Shown piece by piece: positions 11,321-22,434 of a DNA stretch of 64,000 nt (the first letter of the stretch is position 1; the number at the start of each line of letters is the position of its first letter). The DNA lies in NCBI GenBank assembly GCA_947623455.1, contig OX392533.1, positions 35,508,729 to 35,572,728 on the forward strand, in the 5' to 3' direction. The DNA is from Mimachlamys varia. Its lineage: Eukaryota > Mollusca > Bivalvia > Pectinida > Pectinidae. Below the pieces are notes generated by a model. It did not search any database and was not told the origin of the DNA. It saw nothing but the letters and a program-made list of their open reading frames with translations. A program made the translations under genes and the position numbers.

Positions 11321-12241
11321 CAGGGTGTCCCAAAAAACATGTCCCGAGTTTGACAGGTAATAACTTTTGCAATACTAAACTTTTTTTGAAAATTCAAAAT
11401 GCTTTGGAAAGCAGGAGTATCCTAATTTAACTTAATTGGGAACACATGTACTGATTACATCATCAGTACGTGTGATGACGTCATTATAGAAATGATGACG
11501 TCATCGATGATGTCACAATTCAGTGACTTTCCAGCAACATGAAGATTCAGGCTGAAATTATTGAACTCTACTATGCGACCGGAAAATCCCCTACTTTAGT
11601 GAATGAAATGTTAGGAAAACGTCACCCAGGTATGCAGTCCATCTCCAGGAAGCAGATTTACAGAATTGTATCAAAATTTGAAGCTCATGGATGTGTCACC
11701 GATTGCAGGAAAGGAAGCAGTGGTAGATGGAGGAGCCCTAGGTGCGACGAGAACATCTGTCAAGTGAAGACCATCATAGAGGAAACACCACAGAGGTCCA
11801 TCAGAAAGGTACTGTCTGACATGAACCAACATCCAAGTAAATCATCAGTGCAAAGGATTCTGAAATTCGATCTCAAAATGACACCATACAAAATATCTGT
11901 AATGCAACACCTGAAAGAAAGTGATATTGCGTCGAGATTAACATTCACGAACTGGGTGCTGGAACACGACGTCATTTTGGACAGTGTGTGGTTCTCAGAC
12001 AAGGTTCACTTCACAATCACATTGAGTGCCCAAGTGAACAAGCAGAACATAAGGTTTTTGGGACATCCAAACCAGACTTTTATGAAGAAAAACCTCTGCA
12101 TAGTGACAAGGTAACTGTATGGGCAGCTTTAAGCAGACATGGGATCATTGGACCCTTTTTCTAGGAGTCGGCAGATGAAACGTCTATTAAAACATTTTTT
12201 ATAAAGCGTCAAACTCGGGACATGTTTTTTGGGACACCCTG
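11321..12241 (+). mobile_element. Tc1/mariner element, internally deleted, perfect 34-bp TIRs
   Basis: The termini are exact 34-bp inverted repeats (11321-11354 and 12208-12241), beginning cagggtgtcccaaaaaacat, and each is flanked by TA (11319-11320 and 12242-12243), the target duplication typical of this superfamily. At 921 bp the element is shorter than the usual 1.2-1.4 kb because the 3' half of the transposase is missing. The leader contains a cluster of tgatgacgtcat-like palindromes (11470-11510). Perfect TIRs suggest fairly recent mobility, presumably driven in trans. Confidence 0.92.
11539..12164 (+). pseudogene. Tc1/mariner transposase, frameshifted and truncated
   Basis: Reading from the ATG at 11539, residues 1-60 resemble the N-terminal helix-turn-helix DNA-binding region (KSPTLVNEMLGKRHP, ISRKQIYRIVSKFEAHG). 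Residues 137-178 hold the start of the catalytic domain with WFSDKVHF, where Asp154 is the expected first metal-binding Asp, and VNKQNIRFLG. A frameshift near 12085 takes the frame to a stop at 12114. The correct frame continues as HSDKVTVWAALSRHGIIGPFF and stops at about 12164. The second Asp and third acidic residue of the triad are absent, so no active enzyme is expected. Confidence 0.88.
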
Positions 12242-12243
12242 TA

Positions 12244-12954
12244 TATCCACACAAGATTATTTTCAACACCACTCAAACTCTACAGTGTATAATATCATTT
12301 AGGTACACAGTACAAAACATGACTGACAGAGCAAAAATTATAATCCACAACTTGGAACAGTTTGGAGGCTTAAATAATTCCATGTGTGAAAATATTAGCT
12401 TTTACAGTATTTCACCCATGTGACCTTGAAAGTGGGCCAAGGTCATTTGTATTTCGGGACCTTAAAAAAATATTTTGTCCCAGGTAACATATATACTGGC
12501 CTTTGATTTGGCCAGATGATCTAAAACTTCAAGTCCTAGTACAAGTTTGCACCTGTTTTGAAGCAATGCACATGCCAGGGGAGCCATTATTCAAAACAAG
12601 CCCCACAGCCTTGGGCTTCTAAGTTCTATCTTCCCTCTCAAGGTCCTTTCCAACATTACCAGGAAGCCTCGCTAACTCCAGTGACAGTCTGGGAATTACT
12701 CTCCGCATTTCGCCAAATATAAACTGCCACGGATTTGGATCAAATGGCCGTTTGTTAATGCTTATGTTTGCAGCAGTGCTTTAATGTTGCCAGGGTTTTA
12801 CAGCATTGTAATAGAATTTCATCCGGATATTGTTGAATTAAAACATCTAACAAGAACACAAGTGTTTTACAAATTTAGGCTAACGTTTAATTATGTGGGG
12901 CAGACACCTCATGGGATTTAAACAAAGGGAGGTTATTCTGTGAAGATGCTCTAA
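12244..12954. other. Non-coding DNA with one dispersed-repeat fragment
   Basis: Around 12420 a short block (tgaccttgaaagtgggccaa, ggtcattt) matches the core of the ACAAGAG-type elements. Nothing else was recognised. Confidence 0.5.
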
Positions 12955-13195
12955 TTGGCTAGGAAATTCTACTCCATATGAACCTAGGAAATTTCTATTT
13001 TGCAAAGACGCATTGACTAGCTGGGAAAATTATATTCCCTGAAGACTATAAAACCTAGGAAATTTCTATTTTGCGAAGACGCATTGACTGGTTTGGAAAA
13101 TTATATTCCCTGAAGACTAAACCTAGGAAATTTCTATTTTGCGAAGACGCATAATTTGACTGGCAGAGAAAATTATATTCCCTGAAGACTATCTA
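12955..13195. repeat. Short tandem array, about 4 diverged copies of ~65 bp
   Basis: Successive units share gaaatttctattttgc, gaagacgcattgact and aaattatattccctgaagac. Units differ by small indels, and the first is the most diverged. Confidence 0.8.
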
Positions 13196-13458
13196 TCTGG
13201 CTATGAAATTTCTTATTTCTGTCTGTAAAATTTGATATCAATATTGAAAATATCACTGTTTCATGTTTTTCATCAATTCAAAAACTGTTTGCAAGTTATT
13301 CATAGATTCCAAAACTGTCAATAGGTAAACCTGTAAGTTATGTCATTTGCAAAGCTGCTGAAATTTGAAATCCGAACATTATTCACCATGATAAAGTCTA
13401 TACAGCCTTTTTGGGAAATTTTGTTTTTAAGTTCACTCAGTTTAAAAGGTACATGATG

Positions 13459-13640
13459 CTGACGAGGCCCGACACAGGGTAACTTATAATTACTATGGTG
13501 ACACTGATGGGGATGAGGCCAGACAAAAGGGTAACTTAGAATTACTAGGGTGACGCTGAATGGGATGAGGCCAGAAAAAGGGTAACTTAAAATTATTAAG
13601 GTGATGTTGATGGAGATGAGGCCAGACAAAGGGGAACTTC
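13459..13640. repeat. Short tandem array, about 3 copies of ~60 bp
   Basis: Units carry ggtaactta, aattactagggtgac, and gggatgaggccagacaaa. An open minus-strand frame (13318-13629) is a result of the repeat. Confidence 0.75.
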
Positions 13641-14689
13641 AAAATTCAATCATTAAGGTGCATATCGTTAGAGAATTGTTTGTGAAGTGAAACATTTGCT
13701 TGTGAAGTGAAAATTCCAAATATTGAATATTCAGTAACACGAGCTCATCTGTACATGGAGCTTGAATTGTTTTGACAAATTTATATTGGTAGTATTTTGA
13801 TATCTGGGAAATTGTAATCTAATACATGTAGCATTCCTTAAAATGTCTCCTGAGAAATGAAAACAAGAAAACGTCTCCAAATACAAAATCAGAAATCGAC
13901 ACCTTCGCCCCGGAGTTGTCCTAGTAACATTGACCTCAATATTAATTAATCTTGGGATTTCGACAAATAAACTCTTACAGTCCATTTTTCTGAATTTTCC
14001 ATTATTTTCGAAGGATAAACCATAGTTATCATTATTGTGAGAGAACCAATGGTACAATGTTCTTAATGAATAGAATGGGGGGGGGGGGGGGGGGGGGTTT
14101 ATGTACCAGACCTGTTTAAACATTGATGCAAAAGTAATAAAAATTAAGTTTAAAGTAGAATTATGAAATACAAAACAACAATGGATAGCAGTATATTCCT
14201 TGAACAACTCATGATCAGGTGACAGAAAAAAACCAATGGAGTATTATAATCCAAAGAAATTGGTCAATCATTGATAAAAAAAGATGGACATCAAATTTGA
14301 GTCGGATCATCAAAGACCCTTAATGCGGACGACAGATTTTGTTTGTCGTGATATGGGGATCGGAGCAATCACTTCTGGTACAATATTATTATTACTGACA
14401 CACACAAATCTTCTGGTCTGGTTGGTAAATAATCCATGTTCATAGCCAGAAAATAGAGTCAAATCTGCATTTAACAGATAGGTTCTTCCTCAGTGGATCA
14501 CACTCATGTCTGTCATCAATTCTAGCTGTATTTATGACGACAAGATCTAATTTGTTCGAAATACCGCCAGGTCTAATCTTCATGCAAGTAACATGCTTAA
14601 TTAAAATTTAAAGATTTTATATGTCTACAGTAAACCTGTATTAACTGCTGAGAACTTAAACATGGTATTCAATTATTGAGATTAAACAG
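13641..14689. other. Non-coding DNA with a 21-G run
   Basis: A run of 21 consecutive G lies at 14077-14097. A minus-strand open frame across it (a run of prolines) has no recognisable family and is not proposed as a gene. Confidence 0.6.
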
Positions 14690-16955
14690 GGCATCAACAC
14701 AAGTTTACACAGAGTAGAAAGGGAATATGGGGCCACACAGTAGTCTTAGTGGTCCACCAACACAAGTTTATACAGAGCAGAAAGGGAATATGGGGCCACA
14801 AAGTAGTCTTAGTGGTCCACCAACACAAGTTTATACAGAGCAGAAAGGGAATATGGGGCCACACAGTAGTCTTAGCGGTCCACCAACACAAGTTTATACA
14901 GAGTAGAAATGGAATATGGGGCCACACAGTAGTCTTAGCGGTCCACCAACACAAGTTTATACAGAGCAGAAAGGGAATATGAGGCCACACAGTAGTCTTA
15001 GCGGTCCACCAACACAAGTTTATACAGAGCAGAAAGGGAATATGAGGCCACACAGTAGTCTTAGCGGTCCACCAACACAAGTTTATACAGAGCAGAAAGG
15101 GAATATGGGGCCACACAGTAGTCTTATAGCGGTCCACCAACCCAAGTTTATACAGAGCAGAAAGGGAATATGGGGCCACACAGTAGTCTTAGCGGTCCAC
15201 CAACACAAGTTTATACAGAGCAGAAAGGGAATATGGGGCCACACAGTAGTCTTAGCGGTCCACCAACACAAGTTTATACAGAGCAGAAAGGGAATATGGG
15301 GCCACACAGTAGTCTTAGTGGTCCACCAACACAAGTTTATACAGAGCAGAAAGGGAATATGGGACCACACAGTAGTCTTAGCGGTCCACCAACACAAGTT
15401 TATACAGAGCAGAAAGGGAATATGGGGCCACACAGTAGTCTTATAGCGGTCCACCAACACAAGTTTATACAGAGTAGAAAGGGAATATGGGGCCACACAG
15501 TAGTCTTAGCGGTCCACCAACACAAGTTTATACAGAGTAGAAAGGGAATATGGAGCCACAAAGTAGTCTTAGCGGTCCACCAACACAAGTTTATACAGAG
15601 TAGAAAGGGAATATGGGGCCACACAGTAGTCTTAGTGGTCCACCAACGCAAGTTTATACAGAGCAGAAAGGGAATATGGGACCACACAGTAGTCTTAGCG
15701 GTCCACCAACACAAGTTTATACAGAGCAGAAAGGGAATATGGGGCCACAAAGTAGTCCTAGCGGTCCACCAACACAAGTTTATACAGAGCAGAAAGGGAA
15801 TATGGGGCCACACAGTAGCCTTAGAGGTCCACCAACACAAGTTTGTACAGAGCAGAAAGGGAATATGGGGCCACAAAGTAGTCTTAGCGGTCCACCAACA
15901 CAAGTTTATACAGAGTAGAAAGGGAATATGGGGCCACACAGTAGTCTTAGAGGTCCACCAACACAAGTTTATACAGAGCAGAAAGGGAATATGGGGCCAC
16001 ACAGTAGTCTTAGAGGTCCACCAACACAAGTTTGTACAGAGCAGAAAGGGAATATGGGGCCACACAGTAGTCTTATAGCGGTCCACCAACACAAGTTTAT
16101 ACAGAGTAGAAAGGGAATATGGGGCCACACAGTAGTCTTAGCGGTCCACCAACACAAGTTTATACAGAGCAGAAAGGGAATATGGGGCCACAAAGTAGTC
16201 TTAGAGGTCCACCAACACAAGTTTATACAGAGCAGAAAGGGAATATGGGGCCACAAAGTAGTCCTAGCGGTCCACCAACACAAGTTTATACAGAGCAGAA
16301 AGGGAATATGGGGCCACACAGTAGTCTTAGAGGTCCACCAACACAAGTTTGTACAGAGTAGAAAGGGAATATGGGGCCACACAGTAGTCTTAGCGGTCCA
16401 CCAACACAAGTTTATACAGAGCAGAAAGGGAATATGGGACCACACAGAAGTCTTAGCGGTCCACCAACACAAGTTTATACCGAGCAGAAAGGGAATATGG
16501 GGCCACAAAGTAGTCTTAGTGGTCCACCAACACAAGTTTATACAGAGCAGAAAGGGAATATGGGGCCACAAAGTAGTCTTAGTGGTCCACCAACACAAGT
16601 TTATACAGAGCAGAAAGGGAATATGGGGCCACACAGTAGCCTTAGAGGTCCACCAACACAAGTTTATACAGAGCAGAAAGGGAATATGGGGCCACACAGT
16701 AGTCTTAGCGGTCCACCAACACAAGTTTATACAGAGCAAAAAGGGAATATGGGGCCACACAGTAGTCTTATAGCGGTCCACCAACACAAGTTTATACAGA
16801 GCAGAAAGGGAATATGGGGCCACAAAGTAGTCTTAGAGGTCCACCAACACAAGTTTATACAGAGCAGAAAGGGAATATGGGGCCACACAGTAGTCTTAGA
16901 GGTCCACCAACACAAGTTTATATAGAGCAGAAAGGGAATATGGGGCCACACATAA
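14690..16955. repeat. 63-bp minisatellite, about 36 copies, open in several frames
   Basis: The unit is ggtccaccaacacaagttta, tacagagcagaaagggaata, tggggccacacagtagtctt, agc. As 63 is a multiple of three and stops are rare, long frames are open on both strands (plus: GPPTQVYTEQKGN repeats; minus: PHIPFLLCINLCWWT repeats). A 2-base insertion (cttatagc) at about 15121, 15438, 16070 and 16765 shifts the frame each time, and gag-to-tag changes add stops. No start context or flanking exon was seen, so coding is unlikely. Confidence 0.93.
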
Positions 16956-17373
16956 AGTCAGTAGTACTAGTGTCCTGACAAAATTCAGTAGACATACAGA
17001 CAGCGAAGAAAACTAGAGTCCCCCCCCACCGGTAAAGGATGGGTCACACAATCATGGCTTTGAACAGTTTGAGGCCTTAAAAATGAAATAATAGATAATT
17101 CCAAGTCATATTTCAGAGGGATTAAGTACTTTGAATCAAAGATGATCTTTGAAAACCAAAAACGTTGATGGATTAACAGTGTGACAGATAACTTTAGATT
17201 CCTGCATTCAACAACGAGATGTCATGTGTCATTTGTGCATTTAGGCATATTGTTGTTATTATATTCAATGTTTTTTAAAAAAAAAATGTCCTTTAAATTA
17301 GACTGCGAAGAATCACAACATTCCCTTATTTACAAAACAAATTACTCCCTGGCAGAAACAATTCCTTGGGGGG
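16956..17373. other. Non-coding stretch right of the 63-bp array
   Basis: Contains a C-rich patch near 17025; no feature was recognised. Confidence 0.5.
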
Positions 17374-17637
17374 TTACCAGACTTGTGAGGAGAAAATTAA
17401 TTCTATTGCAACATTGTCTGGCAATGTGATACGATCCAGATAATCTTCGAGAAAAGGCGCAACAAATCGCATGCACTCGGTAATTTGGACAGCTGTACGC
17501 GGGTCCCAAAGGAAGCATTGGTCATTAGTGACGGGGGTGTCGTGTGGAGGGAAATTATGAGCTCCCTTCAGAATTGCCACATCATGAGCCAAGAAAATTT
17601 TGTCAACAACACCATAAAATATTTTTTATTATTTTCA
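17374..17637 (-). pseudogene. Unidentified protein-like open segment
   Basis: On the minus strand a frame runs about 84 codons from just after a stop near 17640 to a TAA at 17374. It reads like real protein: DKIFLAHDVAILKGAHNF, then QCFLWDPRTAVQITECMRF, then APFLEDYLDRITLPDNVAIE. The base composition is clearly less AT-rich than its surroundings. There is no acceptor AG in the stretch just upstream, so an ordinary exon is hard to define. A donor-like CTG|gtaacc ends it. It may be a relic of a transposon or a retrocopy. I do not recognise the family. Confidence 0.35.
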
Positions 17638-17769
17638 TTTTCAGACAAATTTGCATCATGGGATTCTTTACGTAACTACAGCATTCGGGCAATAAGGTTA
17701 TATAAAGTTTCTTTAAAGGCAAAGCACAAATATTACCTTCAACAAATTGCAAGGTGGCCAACATGATCA

Positions 17770-18010
17770 ATCAACCATGACCTTTTAATTACCATTAACC
17801 TTGACCTATGACCACCAAAATCATATCTGGTGTAGAACTTATTTAAAGAGTTTGATGCTATATGGTGTAAATATGAACTGAATTTATCAAGGGGTTCATG
17901 AAATATCTTGGAATACAAAACTTTCAACGCGGTCTGAACAACGTCTTTTGACCTATACCTTGATCAATGTAACCACTGAAATCTATTCAATAGTAGAACT
18001 GGATAGTGTT
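17770..18010. repeat. Partial copy of the tgaccttt dispersed repeat
   Basis: The block order ccttgacctatgaccaccaa, tctggtgtagaactt, gatgctatatggtgt, atatgaactgaatt matches the repeats at 1260 and 23935. Confidence 0.6.
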
Positions 18011-19240
18011 GGGAAAGTAGTATGTTTGTATAAACTAAACTTCATTAGATGAAACGTATGGTAAAGCAGTGATTTTGTTTGCCAGTTTTTACAGTCGATT
18101 ATATGTCTGTTTCCCCCAGTCTGAATTTGTGCTATTTTCCCAAAGCTAAGCAAAATTCAAGAATATTTTCCCAATTTAACTGAAAATCCTGCTAAATTTT
18201 CCCAATTCAATATTAATATATGCAAAGGCTGCTGTAAAATCAAGGTAGCAAAAACACTGTAAATGACCTGAATATTTAAAATCCATTCTGTCAATATCGG
18301 ACCAAAGTGAGGTTTGTTCGATTTTCTTAAGATCTTTCGATGGAAGAAGAGATCGAAGCATCACTAGACGCAACGCTGCTTTATTAGAATGCAAAAGAAA
18401 ATATTTAGTATGTTGTTGGCACTTTCGGTATAAAACGCCAATTCATCGTTAAGAGGGATTATACAGACATTAAAATGCAGGTCACAAGCTGTTTGCCAGC
18501 TAACTATATTGATATCTTTAGGTGACGTACAAAACCGAAGATTCGTGAGGCCCCTTATATTTGACGAAGCTATTTTCATACATGCTCAAACAAAAATTCT
18601 ATGCTCAAGCGCAAAAAGTTGTTTCTGCATGAATTCAAAGAAATAATATTTTTCCATTGATTTGAAAGAATTTTTAAGGAGCTTTAAAGAGGAATCCTCT
18701 TTTCAATGTTTACATTTGATTTTTAATAAAAGTATTACACATTTTACGTGAGTGAATAAAAGAAAGTTGATTAGAGCACAGATTTTAAGCTTGAGCAAGA
18801 TAATGGCTTCCTAAATACTGGGCCAGACAAAAATGAAAATTTCTTTAGATAATAGTATAACCATCTTGACAGTTGGTCTAATGATAAAGCCAGATTGCAC
18901 AATGTATTCCAGACACGAAAAACAACAGCAACTCATTGCAAAACATATTATATGTCTAACCTTATTATACTAACATAAGAACCAATGAATTCCTTACAGC
19001 AGAAATGTTGTGATAATACAAACAAAACTGTAATATTTATTGCATTATAAGTAAAGATTGAAAATGGTCTGGTTTTTAGGAATCTATTAATTACCAAAAG
19101 GATGTAATTTTTATAATGGACACTTATGCCACCTAAAGATTAAAGAAAAATATTATAATTTACTGAACCCAATTTAAAATTCCGTAACAGCAAAATAATA
19201 CAATATTCTTGTTACATACAGATTATACCTCCTTTAAATA
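18011..19240. other. AT-rich non-coding DNA
   Basis: Two overlapping minus-strand open frames at 18176-18579 have no recognised family or splice signals worth reporting. Confidence 0.5.
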
Positions 19241-19430
19241 CACAGATTTTTCTTTCACGAGTCCTTACGGATCGCCAACCTGTACGTAGTCAATCGCAAG
19301 TCGTAATAGTAAATAGCTCGCAATAACTAGTAACCACTCTTAAATCGCTCTTAAAAGTGGCCAAATCGTTTGGATTTGTGTACGTTTACAAACTTGTGCG
19401 ATCTGTAAGGACTCATAAGAAAAATCTGTG
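19241..19430. mobile_element. 190-bp MITE with long TIRs and TA duplication
   Basis: The left arm begins cacagatttttctttcacga and continues gtccttacggatcgc. The right arm is its inverse (gcgatctgtaaggactcat, aagaaaaatctgtg). The arms are about 35 bp with one indel and few mismatches. TA flanks both sides (19239-19240 and 19431-19432), in keeping with a Tc1/mariner-type non-autonomous element. The interior has no coding capacity. Confidence 0.82.
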
Positions 19431-19919
19431 TATCGGTGAAGCCGGCATTTAACACTGTGATAATTTATCCTGTATTGGGATTTAAGGTTTTAACATTCAG
19501 ATTTTTTAAGGAATTATTTATTTTCAAAATAATGCAAAAATATTTTATTAATTATGGAAGTTTGCTTCGAACAGACAGAAACCCGAGACAAGAGAAACAA
19601 TAGCCGAAGGTTTAATGCATTGGACCGCTTCATTATACTAGCCGACAATCTGCAGCAAGCGAAATTCCCATCGACAATGGCAGCAGTACACTAATTTAGC
19701 TGTCATATTCTACCATCATTATCATATGCACAGATGACAGTATTATATAATCTCCAAAGGCTGTTGAACAAAGCAGATTTCTCCTTGACGAGGATCAAGA
19801 TAAAATGTATTAAACTATCCGAACTCTTTAAAAACTGTGTCTTTTTTTATTTAGAATAACAAAGCCAATTGGTCTGTTAACAAACAAAATGGTCTTGAAA
19901 ATTCTGAAATTGTGACAAT
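19431..19919. other. AT-rich non-coding DNA
   Basis: No feature was recognised. Confidence 0.5.
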
Positions 19920-20370
19920 TTTAAGAAAACAAGCTAAGAGGATATATGCATGGGCGTTAGTGGTCATCTGACTACCAGCATTCTGCCAGCAAAATATTAG
20001 TAATCTTAGCCCTTTAGTTACTGAGATAAGACTTATTTGGAAGATTTTTATCAAATTTTATCCATGTGACCTTGAATTTCGGTCAAGGTCATTCATTTGA
20101 ATAAACTTGGTAGTCCTTCATACAGGTACACTACAAGACAAATATCAGTACTCGATCAATTAGGACTTTTGGATTACTTGAAGATTTTTAACACATTTGA
20201 CCCCAGTGACCTTGAGATTGGGTCAAGGTCAATCATTCAAACAAACTTGGTAGCCCTTCATCCCAACAATGATACAGATCAAATATTGGTACCATGGGTC
20301 TTTAGGTTATTGAGAAGAAAATTCTTGAAGATTTTTTACGATGGCTGTATATTAACTCTTTACCACTCAT

Positions 20371-20500
20371 AAGCGTGTCTGGACGCCTGTTCGTTATTTC
20401 CACAGAAGCGTGTCTGGACGCATGCATCGTTTTTACTCACAAGCGACCGAGAACGCATGGGCATGTTTTCCGCGGAAGCGTGTTTCCCCGTGTACCTATT
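20371..20500 (+). repeat. Four 35-bp subterminal repeats of piggyBac
   Basis: Units begin aagcgtgtctggacgc at 20371 and 20406, with diverged units at 20441 (aagcgaccgagaacgc) and 20476 (aagcgtgtttcccc). The spacing is exactly 35 bp, and the position beside the TIR suggests a role in transposase binding. Confidence 0.8.
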
Positions 20501-20646
20501 TATTAACTAAATATCTTGGCCACTGTACATGACCGGGCTGAATGACACATACCTGCGTGTAGCTCTGTGATTGGTCAATATAATTAGATACTTTTTATAG
20601 ATCATCACCTTGACCTTGTGACGTAATTGAGTCAGGAAATCGCAAA

Positions 20647-21190
20647 ATGTCAACTTGTGAAAGCGTGACTAGAAACGAAATGGCGGCTGAGCCGGGAACG
20701 AATTCCAATGAGGAAATTTTCAACTACGACGATTCAGATTCAGATAGATTTTATGGTTTTTCAAACAAGAAGGATTCAGGCATTGAAAGTGATGTAGTTT
20801 TTAGTAGTGACAGTGACTCAGGTAGGCGATGAGAGCGACGAAGACAACCCGGAAGCGTTCAACCCTACTCACTGCTACGGCGATCAACCGTGTGAACTTA
20901 ACGATGTTATTGTTCATGCTTTTCCACAGAAAACTCGACCAGTATTGCGTGATGGTTTTAATATTGATATTACTACACCTTTAGATTAGTTTGATCTCGT
21001 CTTTAAGCCAGAAAGTTCGGTAGATATCGTGCGATATACTAATGATTACACCCGGTGGAAATGTGAGAAAAAGGGTTGAGAAGATCAGGTATGGTACACT
21101 ACATTACAGAAAACGAAACAAAATGTCTGCCTGCCAAGGCTTATCTTTATCGGAGTATTTCAATTACCATCTTACAAAGAATTTTGATCT
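20647..21190 (+). pseudogene. piggyBac transposase N-terminal relic
   Basis: From the ATG at 20647 the protein has the acidic Ser/Asp-rich N-terminus usual for the family (NYDDSDSDRFYGFS, FSSDSDSG). A frameshift near 20820 leads to SDEDNPEAF and later PVLRDGFNIDITTPLD, then a stop at about 20986 within what should continue as FDLVFKPESSVDIVRYTNDY. A third frame near 21120-21178 gives CLPRLIFIGVFQLPSYKEF, matching the start of the DDE_Tnp_1_7 domain. The catalytic Asp residues and the C-terminal cysteine domain are missing. Confidence 0.8.
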
Positions 21191-21650
21191 TAAGACATAT
21201 TTTTAGAAAATGAAGGGATCAAATCTGTAACAACAGTAAAAAGATATGAAAAACTATTTTTTTGCAAATATCCATCCATTGCATCAATGTTTTGCAATAA
21301 ATCTATTGAAACTTGCATATACTTTTGATTTTGAAATTTAAATACATTTTTGTATGTATCAAAATATTGTGCAGGTTCCACTGAAACAAAAAATGTATAC
21401 TTATAATACCATATTTTGTTGAATATTATCTGAAAAATAAGTTTTAAAAACACACATCAATTTTGAATAAAAATTGAAAAAATGCCTGAGGAAATGGGTG
21501 CACAAATTATACACTGTTGCAGAGGTTGGAACAGAGCCAACTCTGACACTCCACCAAGTAAAATAGATACAATGTTGCAACAATGTTCGAGTGGTAAAGA
21601 GTTAATTAAGTCATCCTGACCCTTCGGTTTAGATGACCTAACAAGTTAAA

Positions 21651-21847
21651 ATACTTAATTTTGAAATATTCAAAAAACTCAAAATTGTTGTACATAATAT
21701 GCATTGTATAAAGAATTAAAATGATCAGTTAATGTATATAACAAAAAAAATATTTAATACAGAAAATCATATTTTTGAAAATTGGTACTGGGAGCCTCTT
21801 TAGCTAGTAGCTAACTTAAGCCTTTGAAACACTGGTTGCCATAAGTC
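21651..21847. other. Spacer, AT-rich
   Basis: No feature was recognised. Confidence 0.5.
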
Positions 21848-22066
21848 TGGTTTGGTTTACTTTGTTTAACGTCCTTTTAACAGCCAGGGTCATTTCAGGA
21901 CATGTCAGGTTTGGGAGGTGGAGGAAAGCTGGAGTACCTTGAGAAAAACCACCGAACTAAGGTCAGTACCTGGCAACTGCCCCACATGGGATTCGAACTC
22001 GCGACCCGGAGGTGGAGGGCTAGTGGTAGAATGTCGGAACACCTAAACCACTCGGCCACCGCGGCC
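21848..22066 (-). mobile_element. tRNA-derived SINE, well preserved
   Basis: The minus strand begins ggccgcggtggccgagtggt with a good A-box. The B-box is gagttcgaatccc, and the body and tail are as in the copy at 1397-1610. This is the best preserved single copy in the window and the best reference for the head monomer of the array at 62045. Confidence 0.85.
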
Positions 22067-22432
22067 GCGTTAACTTAAGATAAATGAAAACCAATAACTA
22101 AGATTACCTAATATGATAGAATGTTTTGAAGCTAGACCTGTACTGATACAGTACATGCAAACTATACCCTTACCCCAGTGTGATGAAAAAAATCTGATTT
22201 GATTTAAAAGAACATTCAGATTTAATTTTTAGGGAAAAAATCATAATTGGGGAGTCAGCAGTACTTTGGACAAAATCAGAAAAAGTGACATTACCTGGTA
22301 CTCCTTACAGAAAGTAGAAATCCAAAATGTCAATTACATTATAAAAAGTTCCCCAGTTCCTTCTTCTCCTTTGTAGAGCTAACTGCTTGCTATACGATCA
22401 GAAATTTTTAACGAACATTCACAGACAGAAAC
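22067..22432. other. Non-coding stretch
   Basis: No feature was recognised. Confidence 0.5.
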
Positions 22433-22434
22433 TA

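Larger units (their letters stand above)
20356..21601 (+). mobile_element. piggyBac element, internally deleted, TTAA duplication
   Basis: The ends are exact 13-bp inverted repeats: ctctttaccactc (20356-20368) and gagtggtaaagag (21589-21601), each next to TTAA (20352-20355 and 21602-21605), the hallmark of piggyBac. Just inside the left end are four subterminal repeats at exact 35-bp spacing (aagcg at 20371, 20406, 20441 and 20476), likely transposase-binding sites. At about 1.25 kb it is well below an autonomous copy. Confidence 0.9.
19925..21650 (+). mobile_element. ACAAG-type (Pearl/Helentron-like) element, split by piggyBac
   Basis: The left part (19925-20351) starts near aaaacaagctaagagg and ggtcatctgac. 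It holds two core units with tgaccttgaatttcggtcaa and tgaccttgagattgggtcaa. The right part (21606-21650) is the expected 3' end: gtcatcctgacccttcgg, then gatgacctaa. The piggyBac copy lies between them at a TTAA. The subterminal ggtcatc and gatgacc are inverted repeats, and the end is CTAA. The assignment to Helentron-like rolling-circle elements is inferred from the end structure. Confidence 0.6.

Noticed and set aside
13731..14207. 158-codon minus-strand frame
   Set aside because: It includes a poly-proline run from the 21-G homopolymer, and no family or splice support was found.
14694..16951. Long open frames up to about 300 codons on both strands
   Set aside because: The unit is 63 bp and low in stops. 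Two-base insertions and TAG variants break every frame, and no flanking exon was seen.
21190..21583. Minus-strand frames inside the piggyBac copy
   Set aside because: The transposase lies on the plus strand. These frames have no recognisable family and probably arise by chance in AT-rich sequence.
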